Notes: generated from the letters alone by a model not told the origin. Counted from the stretch's first letter, positions 34,503 to 44,649 are shown. The stretch is 64,000 nt of DNA from Arthrobacter sp. MYb214 (GCF_002979865.1 NZ_PCPZ01000006.1:1-64000); one strand, 5' to 3'. Numbers and translations: made by a program.

Positions 34503-34581
34503 GGCGATCCCCTTTGGCTCGGCGATCGGCCGCGGCGCCATCGCCTGGTGGCACCAGCGTAGCTGCCAAACCCCGGGGTTG

Positions 34582-35640
34582 CTAGAGCGCGTGCAGGTGG
34601 CCGCGGGTCGCCTGGCCGGCGTCGTGCAGGTTCTCTCCTTCGAGCAGCACGAACGCCTGCCCGAAGGTCAGCTCATGGATCTGCGATGCGGTTTGCCCTA
34701 ATTCGCGGGCGATCCGTGCGGTGCTGGCCCGATGGTCGCGCTGCAGGGAGGGGAAGACCAGGGAGAAGACCCGGGAGACCAGCTGCTGGTGCTCCTGGGC
34801 CGGTTCCAGCGCCAGCTCCTGGGACAACCACTGGTAGGCGCCTTCGCCCAGCAAGCCGCGGGCACGCGAATGCGCGAGGATCACCTGGGCCGGTGCACCG
34901 AACTGCTCTTCGAGTGCCAGCAGCTGCGGGATCTGCAGGGAATCGGAGACCCGAACCTGCAGGGACAGGGAGGGCAGGAGCAAGCGTGCCGCGAATTCGT
35001 CGGCTTCGCGTTCCGCGGCGGCCACCTGCTCGCGGTTCTCGCCCAGCGAGGAGTGCATCAGCAGATGCCCCAGCTCGTGGGCCATCGCCAGGCGCTGTGC
35101 ATTGCGGCTGCCGGCGGCCAGGAAGATGAAGGCCTGCCCGTCTTCCCAGAAGCTGAAGGTCTTGACCGCTTCGAGCGAGGCCGGCAGGCTCAGCACCCGC
35201 ACCCCGCGGGCTTCGAGCAGATGCAGCAGATCGGGCAACGCGCCGCATCCCAGATCCCATTCGGTGCGCAGATGCGCGGCGGCATCTTCCGGGGTGAAGC
35301 CGCACAGCTCGGGGATCCCGGTGTGCGGGAGCCGGAAGTTCCGCGTGATCAGGTTGTAGAGTTCCACGCCGTTGCGGCCCAGCGCGGCCGCGGCGACTTT
35401 CTGCGCGGTGCTGGTGCGGCGCGGGGAGCGGAAGAAGATCCGCTCGGTGTCGATGCCCTGGGCCGCGGGAAGCCGGAAGAACTGCGGCGCGCAGCCCAGC
35501 GCATCGGCCAGCGCAAGGGAAAGATCCTCGGGAGCATGGGCGAGTTCGCGCTCGCAAATACCCAGCGAGGCGGCCAAGGCGGACCGGCTCAGCGCTGCAC
35601 GTTCGCGTGCCAACCTGATTCTGGTCGGTTCCAAAGTCAT
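34582..35640 (-). CDS. XRE regulator with ImmA/IrrE-type metallopeptidase domain
   Basis: The 352-residue protein starts with a helix-turn-helix (TRIRLARERAALSRSALAASLGI, about 5-40) and carries an M78-type zinc peptidase motif AMAHELGHLLMHSS (HExxH) with the following acidic ligand region EREADEFAARLLLP, at about 205-240. This fusion is the COG2856 class, in which the peptidase domain senses a signal or cleaves a repressor. It precedes the acyl-CoA dehydrogenase by 79 bp on the same strand. ATG 35640 is preceded by AGGAAC. A local lipid-metabolism regulator is likely; a toxin-antitoxin or prophage origin is less likely because no partner or phage genes are present. Confidence 0.85.
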   Translation of the reverse strand: MTLEPTRIRLARERAALSRSALAASLGICERELAHAPEDLSLALADALGCAPQFFRLPAAQGIDTERIFFRSPRRTSTAQKVAAAALGRNGVELYNLITRNFRLPHTGIPELCGFTPEDAAAHLRTEWDLGCGALPDLLHLLEARGVRVLSLPASLEAVKTFSFWEDGQAFIFLAAGSRNAQRLAMAHELGHLLMHSSLGENREQVAAAEREADEFAARLLLPSLSLQVRVSDSLQIPQLLALEEQFGAPAQVILAHSRARGLLGEGAYQWLSQELALEPAQEHQQLVSRVFSLVFPSLQRDHRASTARIARELGQTASQIHELTFGQAFVLLEGENLHDAGQATRGHLHAL

Positions 35641-35760
35641 GAGGTTCCTGCAATCTTCCAAAAGGCGATCTTGATCGTCTAATGACCTCAGACTAGTGGC
35701 CTATGCCACAAAGCACCAATTGCGTGCAGCTTCGTGAAGTAACACGCTCTGACTTGCGAA

Positions 35761-35789
35761 AAGGCTCGCAGGCGATGCCTGCGAGCCTT
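35761..35789 (-). terminator. Terminator of the Lrp-aminotransferase operon
   Basis: A perfect 13-bp stem AAGGCTCGCAGGC (35761-35773)/GCCTGCGAGCCTT (35777-35789) with loop GAT lies 7 bp past the aminotransferase stop, followed on the minus strand by TTTTCGC. Confidence 0.85.
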
Positions 35790-35796
35790 CGTGGCG

Positions 35797-37176
35797 CTAG
35801 ATCTTGCTGGCCGCTTCCTTCAGCACGGTGCGCAGGATGGATTCGATCTGGTCGAACTCCGGCTGCCCGATCGTGATGGGCGGAGCCAGCTGGATGACCG
35901 GGTCGCCGCGATCGTCGGCGCGGCAATACAGTCCCGCCTCCCACAGGGCCGGGGAGAGGTACCCGCGCAGCAGGCGTTCGGACTCCGCGTCGCTGAAGGT
36001 CTCCTTGGTCGCCTTGTCCTTGACCAGCTCGATCCCGTAGAAGTAGCCGGCGCCGCGCACATCGCCAACGATGTCCAGATCGGTGAGCTTGGACAGCGTG
36101 GATTTGAACGCGTCGGCATTGTTCTTGACGTTCTCGTTCAATCCTTCCCGCTCGAAGATGTCCAGGTTCGCCATCGCCACCGCGGCTGCCACCGGATGCC
36201 CGCCAAAGGTGTAGCCGTGGTAGAAGGTGGTATCGCCCTTGGTGAAAGGCTCGAACAGCTTGTCGGAAACGACCATCACGCCCAGCGGGACATAGCCACT
36301 GGTCAGCGCCTTTGCCGAGGTGATGATGTCCGGGACGTAGCCGAAGTCGTTGCAGGCGAACATCGAGCCGATGCGGCCGAACGCGCAGATGGTTTCGTCG
36401 GAAACCAGCAGCACGTCGTATTCGTCGCAGATCTCGCGGACCCGGTCGAAGTACCCCGGTGGTGGCGGGAAGCAGCCGCCGGAGTTCTGCACCGGTTCCA
36501 GGAAGACCGCCGCCACGGTGTCGGCGCCTTCGAATTCGATGGCTTCGCGGATGCGCTCCGCGGCCCACAGCCCGAAGTCCTTCTCGTTGTCCGCGAACAT
36601 CTGCGGTGCGCGGTAGAAGTTGGTGTTCGGCACGCGGAAGGTGCCGGGGACCAAAGGCTCGAACGGGGTCTTCATATCCGGCAGCGAGGTGATGGCCAAG
36701 GCTCCCTGAGGGGTGCCGTGGTAGGCCAGGGCGCGCGAAATGACCTTGGTTTTGCCCGGCTTGCCCTTCATCTTGAAATGCTGCTTGGCCAGCTTGAAGG
36801 CGGATTCGACCGCCTCGCCGCCGCCGGTGGTGAAGAAGACGCGGTTCAAGTCGCCCGGTGCATAGCTGGCCAGGCGCTCAGCCAGGTCGATCGCCGGTTC
36901 GTGGGCGTAGGACCACAGCGGCATGAAGGCCAGCTTCTCGGCCTGCTTGGCCATGGCTTCGGCCAATTCGGCGCGCCCGTGCCCCGCGTTGACCACGAAC
37001 AGCCCGGCCAAGCCGTCGATGTATTCGCGCCCGGCATCGTCGTAGATCTTGTGCCCCTCGCCGCGCGAGATGATCGGAACGTGCGCGCCGTTGGAAATTC
37101 CGGAGTGCCGGGCCATGTGCATCCAAAGGTGATCGCGAGCGGCTTGCTGGCGATCGGTACCACGTGGTGTGTTCAT
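35797..37176 (-). CDS. Class III aminotransferase, probable putrescine/polyamine aminotransferase
   Basis: The 459-residue PLP enzyme has FFTTGGGEAVESAFKLAK, the long insert RALAYHGTPQGALAITSLPD, LLVSDETICAFGRIGSMFA (PLP Asp) and Schiff-base Lys in TSAKALTSGYVPLGV. These marks match the SpuC/putrescine-pyruvate aminotransferase group. It is coupled to an Lrp-type gene by a 4-bp ATGA overlap and divergent from a polyamine ABC importer, so it probably converts imported putrescine or cadaverine to the amino-aldehyde. The PatD-like dehydrogenase at 11-12.6 kb could take the product to GABA. Substrate assignment is inference from context. Confidence 0.87.
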   Translation of the reverse strand: MNTPRGTDRQQAARDHLWMHMARHSGISNGAHVPIISRGEGHKIYDDAGREYIDGLAGLFVVNAGHGRAELAEAMAKQAEKLAFMPLWSYAHEPAIDLAERLASYAPGDLNRVFFTTGGGEAVESAFKLAKQHFKMKGKPGKTKVISRALAYHGTPQGALAITSLPDMKTPFEPLVPGTFRVPNTNFYRAPQMFADNEKDFGLWAAERIREAIEFEGADTVAAVFLEPVQNSGGCFPPPPGYFDRVREICDEYDVLLVSDETICAFGRIGSMFACNDFGYVPDIITSAKALTSGYVPLGVMVVSDKLFEPFTKGDTTFYHGYTFGGHPVAAAVAMANLDIFEREGLNENVKNNADAFKSTLSKLTDLDIVGDVRGAGYFYGIELVKDKATKETFSDAESERLLRGYLSPALWEAGLYCRADDRGDPVIQLAPPITIGQPEFDQIESILRTVLKEAASKI

Positions 37177-37640
37177 CGTGTTCCCCAGTTGTATTCCTGT
37201 TTTTTGAGTGAAAGGTAGGTGTACGTATTGGTGCTGACCACGCCTTCGAGCCCGCGGATCGTTCCGATCACGCGCAGCAGGTCCTCATCGTTCGAGCAGA
37301 TGACCTCCGCGAGTATGTCCGAGCTGCCGGCAGTGACCACGCAGTAGTCGACTTCCGGAAGTTCGGCGATCCGGTCGGCGGTGCCGCTGATGTCGCTGGC
37401 GGCGACGACGCCGATCATGGCCTGGCGGGTGAAGCCCAACTCCAGCGGGTTGGTGACTGCGACGATTTGCACGACGCGGCTCTCGACCAGCTTCTGCACG
37501 CGCTGGCGCACAGCCGCTTCGCTCAGGCCCACTGCCTTGCCGATGGCGGCATAGGAGCGCCGGCCATCTTCCTGCAGCTGCTCGATGATCTCCTTGGAAA
37601 TTTCATCAATGGCCTGTGCCGTATGCGAGGGCAGCGTCAT
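37173..37640 (-). CDS. Lrp/AsnC-family transcriptional regulator
   Basis: The 155-residue regulator has an N-terminal winged helix-turn-helix (IDEISKEIIEQLQEDGRRSYAAIGKAVGLSEAAVRQRVQKLVE) and a C-terminal RAM ligand domain (ILAEVICSNDEDLLRVIGTI). It is the first gene of the unit with the polyamine aminotransferase and overlaps it by 4 bp. The 210-bp region to the divergent potD gene is AT-rich around 37700-37750 (TTTTCGTAACGTAATTTTTAC), a likely Lrp site. Control of both sides by a polyamine or derived amino acid is inferred. Confidence 0.92.
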   Translation of the reverse strand: MTLPSHTAQAIDEISKEIIEQLQEDGRRSYAAIGKAVGLSEAAVRQRVQKLVESRVVQIVAVTNPLELGFTRQAMIGVVAASDISGTADRIAELPEVDYCVVTAGSSDILAEVICSNDEDLLRVIGTIRGLEGVVSTNTYTYLSLKKQEYNWGTR

Positions 37641-37850
37641 ATCGACCTCCTAGGTCTAAGGGACTTTCCACAGACCCTACCGTCACTGATTCAGTTGCGA
37701 AAGGGGTATTTTTGAAAGTTTTCAGTTTTCGTAACGTAATTTTTACAAGGAAACTTGCGTTCGGGTCTTGTTGGACCTGTGCATTGCTGGCAGGATGAAC
37801 GACAACACTTTCATGTGTGGCCGATCACATTCGTCGTTAGGATTCCAGCC

Positions 37851-39074
37851 ATGTCGCACTCGCAACGCCGACTTCCGCAAGACCCCCAAGTCCGCGCACT
37901 GGTCCAGGCCATGAGCCAGCGCAGCTACTCCCGCCGCAGCGTGCTTTCCGCGGCCGGCGCATTGGGCCTGACCGGGCTGCTCGCAGCCTGCGGCACCGGA
38001 GGAAGCAGCACCAAAGCCGCACCGTCGATCGAGGACATTTCCGCAAATGACCCCACCGTGAACTGGGCCAACTGGACCCTGTACCTGGATTACGACGACG
38101 AGAAGAAGACCTACCCGACACTGGATGCGTTCACCAAGCAGACCGGCATCAAGGTGAACTACCGCGAGGATATCGACGGCAACGACACCTACTACGGCAA
38201 GGTGCAGGGCCAGCTCAAGGCAGGCCAGGACATCGGCCAGGACATCATCACGATGACCGACTGGATGGCCGGCCGCATGATCCGCCAGGGCTACGCCCAG
38301 GAGCTGGACCTGGCGAACATCCCCAACTCGGCCAACCTGCTGCCCAATCTGAAGGACGTGGACTTCGACCCGGGACGCAAGCACTCGCTGACCTGGCAGT
38401 CCGGCTACGCCGGCATCGCCTGGAATAAGAAGGCATTCCCCAAGGGCCTGAAATCCGTCGAGGACCTCTGGGATCCAAAGCTCAAGGGCCGTATCACCGT
38501 GCTCGATGAAATGCGCGACACCATCGGCCTGCTGATGCTGCACAACGGCGTGGACATCGCCGGCCAATGGGGCGAAAGCGAATTCGGCGCCGCCGCCGAC
38601 GTGCTGCGCGAGAACATCGGAAATGGCCAGATCCGCCAGGTCAAGGGCAACTCCTACAAGGAGGACTTCGTCTCGGGCGATGCGATCGCCGGCATCGTCT
38701 GGTCCGGCGATATCGTGCAGATGAACTTCGAGAACGATGACCAGTGGGAGTTCGTGATCCCCGAGGCCGGCGGCACCCTGTGGAGCGACAACCTGATGGT
38801 CCCGGTGGCCTCGCCACGCAAGGCCAACTCCGAGAAGCTCATGGACTTCTACTACGACCCGGCCGTGGCCGCGCAGGTCGCAGCCTACGTGAACTTCATC
38901 TGCCCGGTGGTCGGCGCCCAGGAAGAAATGGAAAAGATCGACCCGGACCTGGTCGGCAACCCGCTGATCTTCCCGACCGATGAGGATCTGGCCAAGGCGC
39001 ATGTCTTCCGCTCGCTGGAAGCGGATGAAGAGACCGCGTTGAACTCTGAATTCCAGAGTGCAATCGGCGCCTAG
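37851..39074 (+). CDS. potD: Spermidine/putrescine ABC transporter substrate-binding lipoprotein
   Basis: The 407-residue protein carries a Tat-like lipoprotein signal: SRRSVLSAAGALGLTGLLAACG with the lipobox Cys near residue 49. The mature part is a PotD-type fold: NWANWTLYLDYDDEKKTYPTL, VNYREDIDGNDTYYGKV, and GSLTWQSGYAGIAWNK-like substrate regions. It captures polyamines outside the membrane for the PotABC importer encoded next. The open frame extends to 37755, but MSHSQRRL at 37851 gives a normal signal. It is divergent from the Lrp regulator. Confidence 0.9.
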   Translation: MSHSQRRLPQDPQVRALVQAMSQRSYSRRSVLSAAGALGLTGLLAACGTGGSSTKAAPSIEDISANDPTVNWANWTLYLDYDDEKKTYPTLDAFTKQTGIKVNYREDIDGNDTYYGKVQGQLKAGQDIGQDIITMTDWMAGRMIRQGYAQELDLANIPNSANLLPNLKDVDFDPGRKHSLTWQSGYAGIAWNKKAFPKGLKSVEDLWDPKLKGRITVLDEMRDTIGLLMLHNGVDIAGQWGESEFGAAADVLRENIGNGQIRQVKGNSYKEDFVSGDAIAGIVWSGDIVQMNFENDDQWEFVIPEAGGTLWSDNLMVPVASPRKANSEKLMDFYYDPAVAAQVAAYVNFICPVVGAQEEMEKIDPDLVGNPLIFPTDEDLAKAHVFRSLEADEETALNSEFQSAIGA

Positions 39075-39089
39075 AAAGCGGGGAACACC

Positions 39090-39247
39090 ATGACTCGCCA
39101 ACGAGCCATCAACTGCCAGCGCCTGTCCAAAGGCCGCGGTCCGGGCCCGGCCCGCGCCAGGGACGTCGTCAACCGGGCAACCTCCGCACGTGCTGTACCG
39201 GCAGCAGAAACCGATTTCCACAACCAGTTCCAGGAAGTGATAGGGGC

Positions 39248-39251
<4 letters not shown>
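39090..39251 (+). CDS. Small basic ORF coupled to potA
   Basis: A 53-codon ORF fills the 173-bp gap between potD and potA. ATG 39090 has GGGG 5-9 bp upstream, the frame is open throughout, and its TGA overlaps the potA start codon as ATGA (39248-39251). It encodes a basic, Arg-rich, non-membrane peptide beginning MTRQRAINCQRLSKGRG and ending NQFQEVIGA. No family recognised. It may be a real small protein or a translated leader that couples potA to upstream translation. Confidence 0.5.
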
Positions 39252-40377
<1,126 letters not shown>

Positions 40378-40381
<4 letters not shown>

Positions 40382-41301
40382 CGGTCATGACCAAGAAGGG
40401 CATCGTCGACCTGCGCAGCCCCGAGGAGATCCGGGCGGAGCGGCGCAAGGGCCGCACCGGCGTCTACCTGATCGCCCCGGGCATGCTGGTGCTCGCCCTG
40501 TTCTTCGCGCTTCCGGTGGTTGTCCTGCTGGCAATGAGCCTGTACGTGAAACCCGAGGGCGGGGAAATCGGCGAATTCGTGCCGGGTTTCGAAATCGGCA
40601 ACTACGCCACGGTGCTCGCCGCCTACTGGCCCGAGCTGCTGCGCTCCTTCGGGTTCGCGCTGATCGCCACCGTCCTGGCCTTGCTCATCGGCTTCCCGAT
40701 GGCCTACCTGGTGGCAGTCCGCTTGCGCGAGAAGACGCTGCTGCAGGGCATCTTGCTGGTGCTGCTGATCGCCCCGTTCTTCTCCAGCTTCATTCTGCGC
40801 ACCCAGGCCTGGAAGCAGATACTGGCCGACGAGGGGTTCATCGCCCAAACGCTGAAATTCCTGGCGATCCTGCCAGCCGACGGGCACCTGACCGCCACGC
40901 CGTTCGCGGTCGTCGCGGGCCTGACCTATAACTTCCTGCCGTTCATGGTGCTGCCGATCTACGCTAACCTGGGCCGGCTGGACACACGCCTGCTCGAGGC
41001 CTCGGGGGATCTCTATGCCAGCCCGATGACCTCCTTCTTCAAGGTGACGCTGCCGATGAGCGCCCCCGGCGTCTTCGCCGGCACCCTGCTGACGTTCATC
41101 CCGGCCGCCGGCGACTACGTGAACGCGGCCCTGCTGGGCAATAACCGCAATACTACGATGATCGGCCAGATCATCGATTCCAGATTCTTCAAGGTCATCG
41201 ATTACCCGGGCGCCTCGGCGTTGAGCTTCGTGCTGATGGTCTCGATCCTGGTCCTGGTCACGATCTATATCCGCCGCTTCGGGACCAAGGAGCTGATGTA
41301 G
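40378..41301 (+). CDS. potB: Polyamine ABC transporter permease
   Basis: The 307-residue permease has six helices and the EAA loop ASGDLYASPMTSFFKVTLPMSAPG near residue 205, typical of PotB-type BPD permeases. It overlaps potA by ATGA and potC follows after 1 bp. It forms half of the membrane channel of the importer. Confidence 0.92.
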
Positions 41302-41302
41302 C

Positions 41303-42100
41303 ATGAAGCAGAAAATCGGACGCTGGTTCATCCCCGCTGTCGGCGGGCTGGCTTTCATCTACCTCCTGGTCCCGATCGCGTACATCTTCGTGTTCTCCTT
41401 CAACGATGCCGGCCGCACCAACCTGGACTGGCGCGGCTTCACCCTGGAGAACTGGCAGAACCCCTGCGGCGCTCCGGCGGTCTGCGAATCGCTGGCGCAC
41501 TCGCTGCAGGTCGGCACGGTGGCCACGATTGCCGCCACCGCCTTGGGCACGCTGATCGCCATCGGCCTGGTCCGCTACAAGTTCCGGTTCCGCAAGCTCA
41601 CCGATGTGCTGATCATTTTGCCGTTGGCTACTCCGGAGGTCGTGCTCGGCGCTTCTCTGCTGGCACAGTTCCTGAACCTCGGTTGGGAACTGGGCTACGC
41701 CACCATCGTGATCGCCCACATTGTGTTCTGCATGTCCTTCGTGATCGTCACCGTCAGGGCTCGTGTCTCCTCGCTGGATCCGCGATTGGAAGAAGCGGCC
41801 GCCGATCTCTACGCCTCGCCGCGGGCGGCCTTCTGGAAGGTGACGTTCCCGCTGCTGCTGCCAGGCATTGTGGCCGCCGCGCTGTTGTCCTTCGCGATGA
41901 GTTTTGATGATTTCATCATCACGAATTTCAACTCCGGCACCTTCCAGACCTTCCCGAAGTTCATCTATGTGGCAGCTACCCGCGGCATCCCGGCCCAGGC
42001 GAATGTCATTGGTTCGGCGATGTTCATCCTTGCCCTGCTCGTGGTGGTCATCGGACAGGTGATCAGCTACCGGAAGAAGAAACAGCTGGAGAATTCCTAG
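41303..42100 (+). CDS. potC: Polyamine ABC transporter permease
   Basis: The 265-residue second permease has six helices and the EAA loop AAADLYASPRAAFWKVTFPLLLPG near residue 170, followed by SFDDFIITNF, a strong PotC-type block. It ends the operon; a 15-bp terminator follows 3 bp later. Confidence 0.92.
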   Translation: MKQKIGRWFIPAVGGLAFIYLLVPIAYIFVFSFNDAGRTNLDWRGFTLENWQNPCGAPAVCESLAHSLQVGTVATIAATALGTLIAIGLVRYKFRFRKLTDVLIILPLATPEVVLGASLLAQFLNLGWELGYATIVIAHIVFCMSFVIVTVRARVSSLDPRLEEAAADLYASPRAAFWKVTFPLLLPGIVAAALLSFAMSFDDFIITNFNSGTFQTFPKFIYVAATRGIPAQANVIGSAMFILALLVVVIGQVISYRKKKQLENS

Positions 42101-42103
42101 GTT

Positions 42104-42137
42104 CCAAAGGCCCGCGCTCTTCAGCGCGGGCCTTTGG
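42104..42137 (+). terminator. Terminator of the pot operon
   Basis: A perfect 15-bp stem CCAAAGGCCCGCGCT (42104-42118)/AGCGCGGGCCTTTGG (42123-42137) with loop CTTC. Confidence 0.9.
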
Positions 42138-42460
42138 CTTGCCAGCTGGTCAAAAAGCAGGGATCGTCACTAGCGTGAGCGGTACCCAGCTCGCTCCTTG
42201 CACCCTCTGGGACCTGCACGTTGTTGGACTGGCGCTAGGCCTCCGGCCGCTTGCTGCTCTTGCGGTGATTTGCAGGACCATTGCCTGCAGGATGCAGCCG
42301 CGCCCAAAGGCCATTAGGGTGGCTGGCGGAACGAAATATTGGCAGAGAGCCGAAATGCGGGCATCTGACATATAGTAAATACTTAGCTTTACAATATATG
42401 GTCTACAGGTTGATACCTTGCTGGCCTGTAGGTGCAGGTCTATGAACGATTGGAAACTTC
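42138..42460. other. 323-bp intergenic region with promoter-like AT-rich end
   Basis: No convincing gene is seen. The last 100 bp turn AT-rich. CATATAGTAAA (42369-42379) faces TTTACAATATATG (42390-42402), an imperfect inverted repeat about 65 bp before the MarR-family start. It could be a promoter overlapping an autoregulatory operator. Confidence 0.4.
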
Positions 42461-42961
42461 ATGAGCGATAAGCCAGTTTGGCTCTCCGGGCCTGAACGCG
42501 ACGCCTGGCTTGGACTGCATGCTGTCATGACTTTGCTTCCGGCGGCCTTGGATTCCGATCTGCAGGGCCTGGAAGGCATCACGCTTTTCGACTACCACAT
42601 GCTCGCCATGCTCTCCGAGGCCAAGGACCATCAGCTAACCATGACGACGCTGGCTTCGCACACCAGTGCTTCGCTTTCGCGACTGTCGCATGTGGTCAAG
42701 AAGCTGGAGAAGCGCGGCTGGGTTACCCGCGAGCAGTCCGCAGAAGATGCCCGTGTGAAAATCGCCTCATTAACGCAGGCCGGATGGGAAGCCGTGCAGC
42801 AGATGGCGCCTCACCACGTTGCCTCGGTGCGCGGACTTCTCTTCGATACCCTTGATGACAAGGACGTTAACGATCTCACGCGGATCGCACGCAAAATTAC
42901 AACTTCGCTTGATGCGGATCATTGGATCCTGAATTCGGAAAACCTCGATTTGGAACACTGA
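42461..42961 (+). CDS. MarR-family transcriptional regulator
   Basis: The 166-residue regulator has the MarR winged-helix core: FDYHMLAMLSEAKDHQLTMTTLASHTSASLSRLSHVVKKLEKRGWVTREQSAEDARVKIASLTQAG, with the wing Asp-Ala-Arg. GGAAAC precedes the ATG. No target gene is next to it, since both neighbours are separate units; autoregulation through the upstream inverted repeat is possible. Ligand unknown. Confidence 0.9.
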   Translation: MSDKPVWLSGPERDAWLGLHAVMTLLPAALDSDLQGLEGITLFDYHMLAMLSEAKDHQLTMTTLASHTSASLSRLSHVVKKLEKRGWVTREQSAEDARVKIASLTQAGWEAVQQMAPHHVASVRGLLFDTLDDKDVNDLTRIARKITTSLDADHWILNSENLDLEH

Positions 42962-43288
42962 GGAATTCTCGATAAGCTAATCAGGCGTTAATCGCGTGTG
43001 TTGTTATGCCGTCTAACAGCAGAACAACTGCGCGTTGCCCGTAATACCGAATATCGTGGCCGACTGAGTACGGGGAAATTGCTCGACCGGTTGCGAAGTT
43101 CACCGACTTACATACTTTAAGGCTCTTCGGTTGGTTCTCACCCAGCCTGGTTACCTTCCTAGTGTGCAGTATTAACGGTGTTTCACTGGTTGGCGGGACT
43201 CATAACGCAGAAGCGGTGTCGATATTTTGGTATGGGCACTGTGCGCGAGTACCGCCGAATTTTACTACTAACTAACTGAGGAGTGATC
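42962..43288. other. 327-bp leader/promoter region of the ribosomal-protein operon
   Basis: No gene is visible. A bulged stem-loop GTTGTT (43000-43005) with AACAAC (43023-43028) may end the MarR transcript. The rest should hold the rpmB promoter and leader; GATATTTTGGTAT near 43219-43231 is a possible -10 area. I looked for a Zur-type box and saw none. Confidence 0.4.
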
Positions 43289-43525
43289 ATGGCAGCTGTT
43301 TGCCAGGTAACCGGTACTACTCCGGCCTTCGGACATAGCATCTCCCACTCGCACCGTCGCAACAAGCGTCGTTTCGATCCGAACATCCAGAAGAAGACCT
43401 ACTACGTGCCTTCCCTGCGCCGTAAGGTGACCCTGACCCTGTCGGTCAAGGGCATCAAGGTCATCGATGCTCGCGGTATCGACGCTGTAATTGCTGACCT
43501 GATTGCGAAGGGTGTGAAGCTCTAA
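43289..43525 (+). CDS. rpmB: 50S ribosomal protein L28
   Basis: The 78-residue L28 reads [36 protein letters not shown], the family N-terminus. It has only one Cys (Cys5), so it is the zinc-free type. GAGGAGTG precedes ATG 43289; an in-frame ATG at 43283 is inside that site. Followed closely by rpmG and rpsN in the zinc-free set. Codon bias fits high expression. Confidence 0.97.
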   Translation: MAAVCQVTGTTPAFGHSISHSHRRNKRRFDPNIQKKTYYVPSLRRKVTLTLSVKGIKVIDARGIDAVIADLIAKGVKL

Positions 43526-43527
43526 AA

Positions 43528-43698
43528 ATGGCAAAGAAGGATAAGGACGTACGTCCGATCATCAAGCTGAAGTCCACCGCTGGAACCGGTTTCACTTACG
43601 TAACCCGTAAGAACCGTCGTAACAACCCTGACCGCATGGTCATGAAGAAGTACGACCCAGTCGTCCGTAAGCACGTTGAATTCCGAGAGGAGCGCTAA
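43528..43698 (+). CDS. rpmG: 50S ribosomal protein L33 (zinc-free type)
   Basis: The 56-residue L33 reads [19 protein letters not shown] and ends [17 protein letters not shown]. The four Cys of the zinc ribbon are absent. It starts 2 bp after the rpmB stop and is 3 bp before rpsN, so the three genes are one operon. Confidence 0.97.
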   Translation: MAKKDKDVRPIIKLKSTAGTGFTYVTRKNRRNNPDRMVMKKYDPVVRKHVEFREER

Positions 43699-43701
43699 GA
43701 C

Positions 43702-44007
43702 ATGGCCAAGAAGTCCAAGATCGCAAAGAACGAACAGCGCAAGGTCATTGTCGAGCGTTACGCTGCAAAGCGTCTCGAATTGAAGAAGACCCTGGTTGAT
43801 CCAAACGCAACCGACGAAGCTCGCGAAGCTGCACGCGTAGGCCTGCAGAAGCTTCCACGCGATGCTTCCCCGATTCGCGTTCGCAACCGCGACGCAATCG
43901 ACGGTCGCCCACGCGGCACCTTCCAGAAGTTCGGTATCTCCCGTGTTCGCTTCCGCGACATGGCGCACCGTGGTGAGCTTCCGGGCATCACCAAGTCTTC
44001 CTGGTAA
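43702..44007 (+). CDS. rpsN: 30S ribosomal protein S14 (long, zinc-free type)
   Basis: The 101-residue S14 ([24 protein letters not shown] ... [34 protein letters not shown]) lacks CxxC pairs and has the length of the zinc-independent form. It completes the rpmB-rpmG-rpsN set. GAGAGGAGCG precedes the ATG at 43702. Confidence 0.97.
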   Translation: MAKKSKIAKNEQRKVIVERYAAKRLELKKTLVDPNATDEAREAARVGLQKLPRDASPIRVRNRDAIDGRPRGTFQKFGISRVRFRDMAHRGELPGITKSSW

Positions 44008-44032
44008 GACCTGCAAGTCTTTTGACTTAGCA

Positions 44033-44068
44033 AGCCGCCTTCCCTTTCGGGAAGGCGGCTTCGCCTTT
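44033..44068 (+). terminator. Terminator after rpsN
   Basis: A perfect 12-bp stem AGCCGCCTTCCC (44033-44044)/GGGAAGGCGGCT (44049-44060) with loop TTTC, then TCGCCTTTT. It also serves the convergent DUF1992 gene. Confidence 0.9.
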
Positions 44069-44649
44069 TAACGCCGCCACCACCGGCGTTTCACCGGTGC
44101 TTTCTCTGCCACCGGTGCAGGTTCTGCCGCCCGGCGTTCCTGCCAACCAAGCACCTCTGCGGTGGAATCGCGCAAAGCGGTGATCACCGGCGGGCCGCCA
44201 AGCAGCTGCCGCCGCGCCTCGATAATGCGGGCATTGAAATCCTCGATATGCTCACGCACGGCCCGCTCGGAGGGCAAGCGGTCCAAGGTCTGCTCCATCT
44301 GCTCATCTTCCACCCGCAAGGTCAGCGCTGGTGGGCCCAGCCCGGTAAGCTGCTCGCGGCGCATCATGGACTTCAGCCACCAGTCGGGATCGTCATTGCT
44401 GGTGATATGGTCGATCTTCTGGCCCGAGAGGGCAAGATTGTCGAAGTCCCCGCGGGCGAAAGCCTCATCGAGCACGGAGTTGGCCACTTCCCATGCCTCG
44501 TCCTCGGCATGCAGCTGCAGCGGCGTCTTCTGCTTCTCGACGGGAGCCATCCCGGTGGCCTGCGCATACTCGTCCACCGGCAACGGCTCGCTGTCCTGCT
44601 TCATCTTGTACCGGGCCGCATTCAGTGCGGCATCCTCGCTGTGCTCCAT
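44068..44649 (-). CDS. DUF1992 (DnaJ-C28-like) protein
   Basis: The product (193 residues from ATG 44649) contains the DUF1992 domain: ANSVLDEAFARGDFDNLALSGQKI and EHIEDFNARIIEARRQLLGG, known from the human DnaJ homologue C28 and bacterial YflB-like proteins. Function is unknown. The C-terminus is a basic tail, PVKRRWWRR. The start is uncertain: ATG 44649 (MEHSEDAALNAARY) fits the family, but its ribosome site is poorly spaced; the frame stays open upstream (ATG 44739 and further). Confidence 0.7.
   Translation of the reverse strand: MEHSEDAALNAARYKMKQDSEPLPVDEYAQATGMAPVEKQKTPLQLHAEDEAWEVANSVLDEAFARGDFDNLALSGQKIDHITSNDDPDWWLKSMMRREQLTGLGPPALTLRVEDEQMEQTLDRLPSERAVREHIEDFNARIIEARRQLLGGPPVITALRDSTAEVLGWQERRAAEPAPVAEKAPVKRRWWRR

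Noticed and set aside
32250-34562. A 770-codon open frame on the plus strand
   Set aside because: Antisense to the acyl-CoA dehydrogenase, with no recognisable domain and composition typical of shadow frames.
34582-35640. XRE-ImmA gene as prophage repressor remnant
   Set aside because: No integrase, att site or phage genes nearby, and GC content matches the region.
42139-42375. Overlapping small open frames on both strands in the potC-MarR gap
   Set aside because: Neither has a good ribosome site or recognisable protein character; the region is described as intergenic.
42962-43288. Zur box upstream of the zinc-free ribosomal protein operon
   Set aside because: No sequence close to TGAAAATGATTTTCA in either direction.
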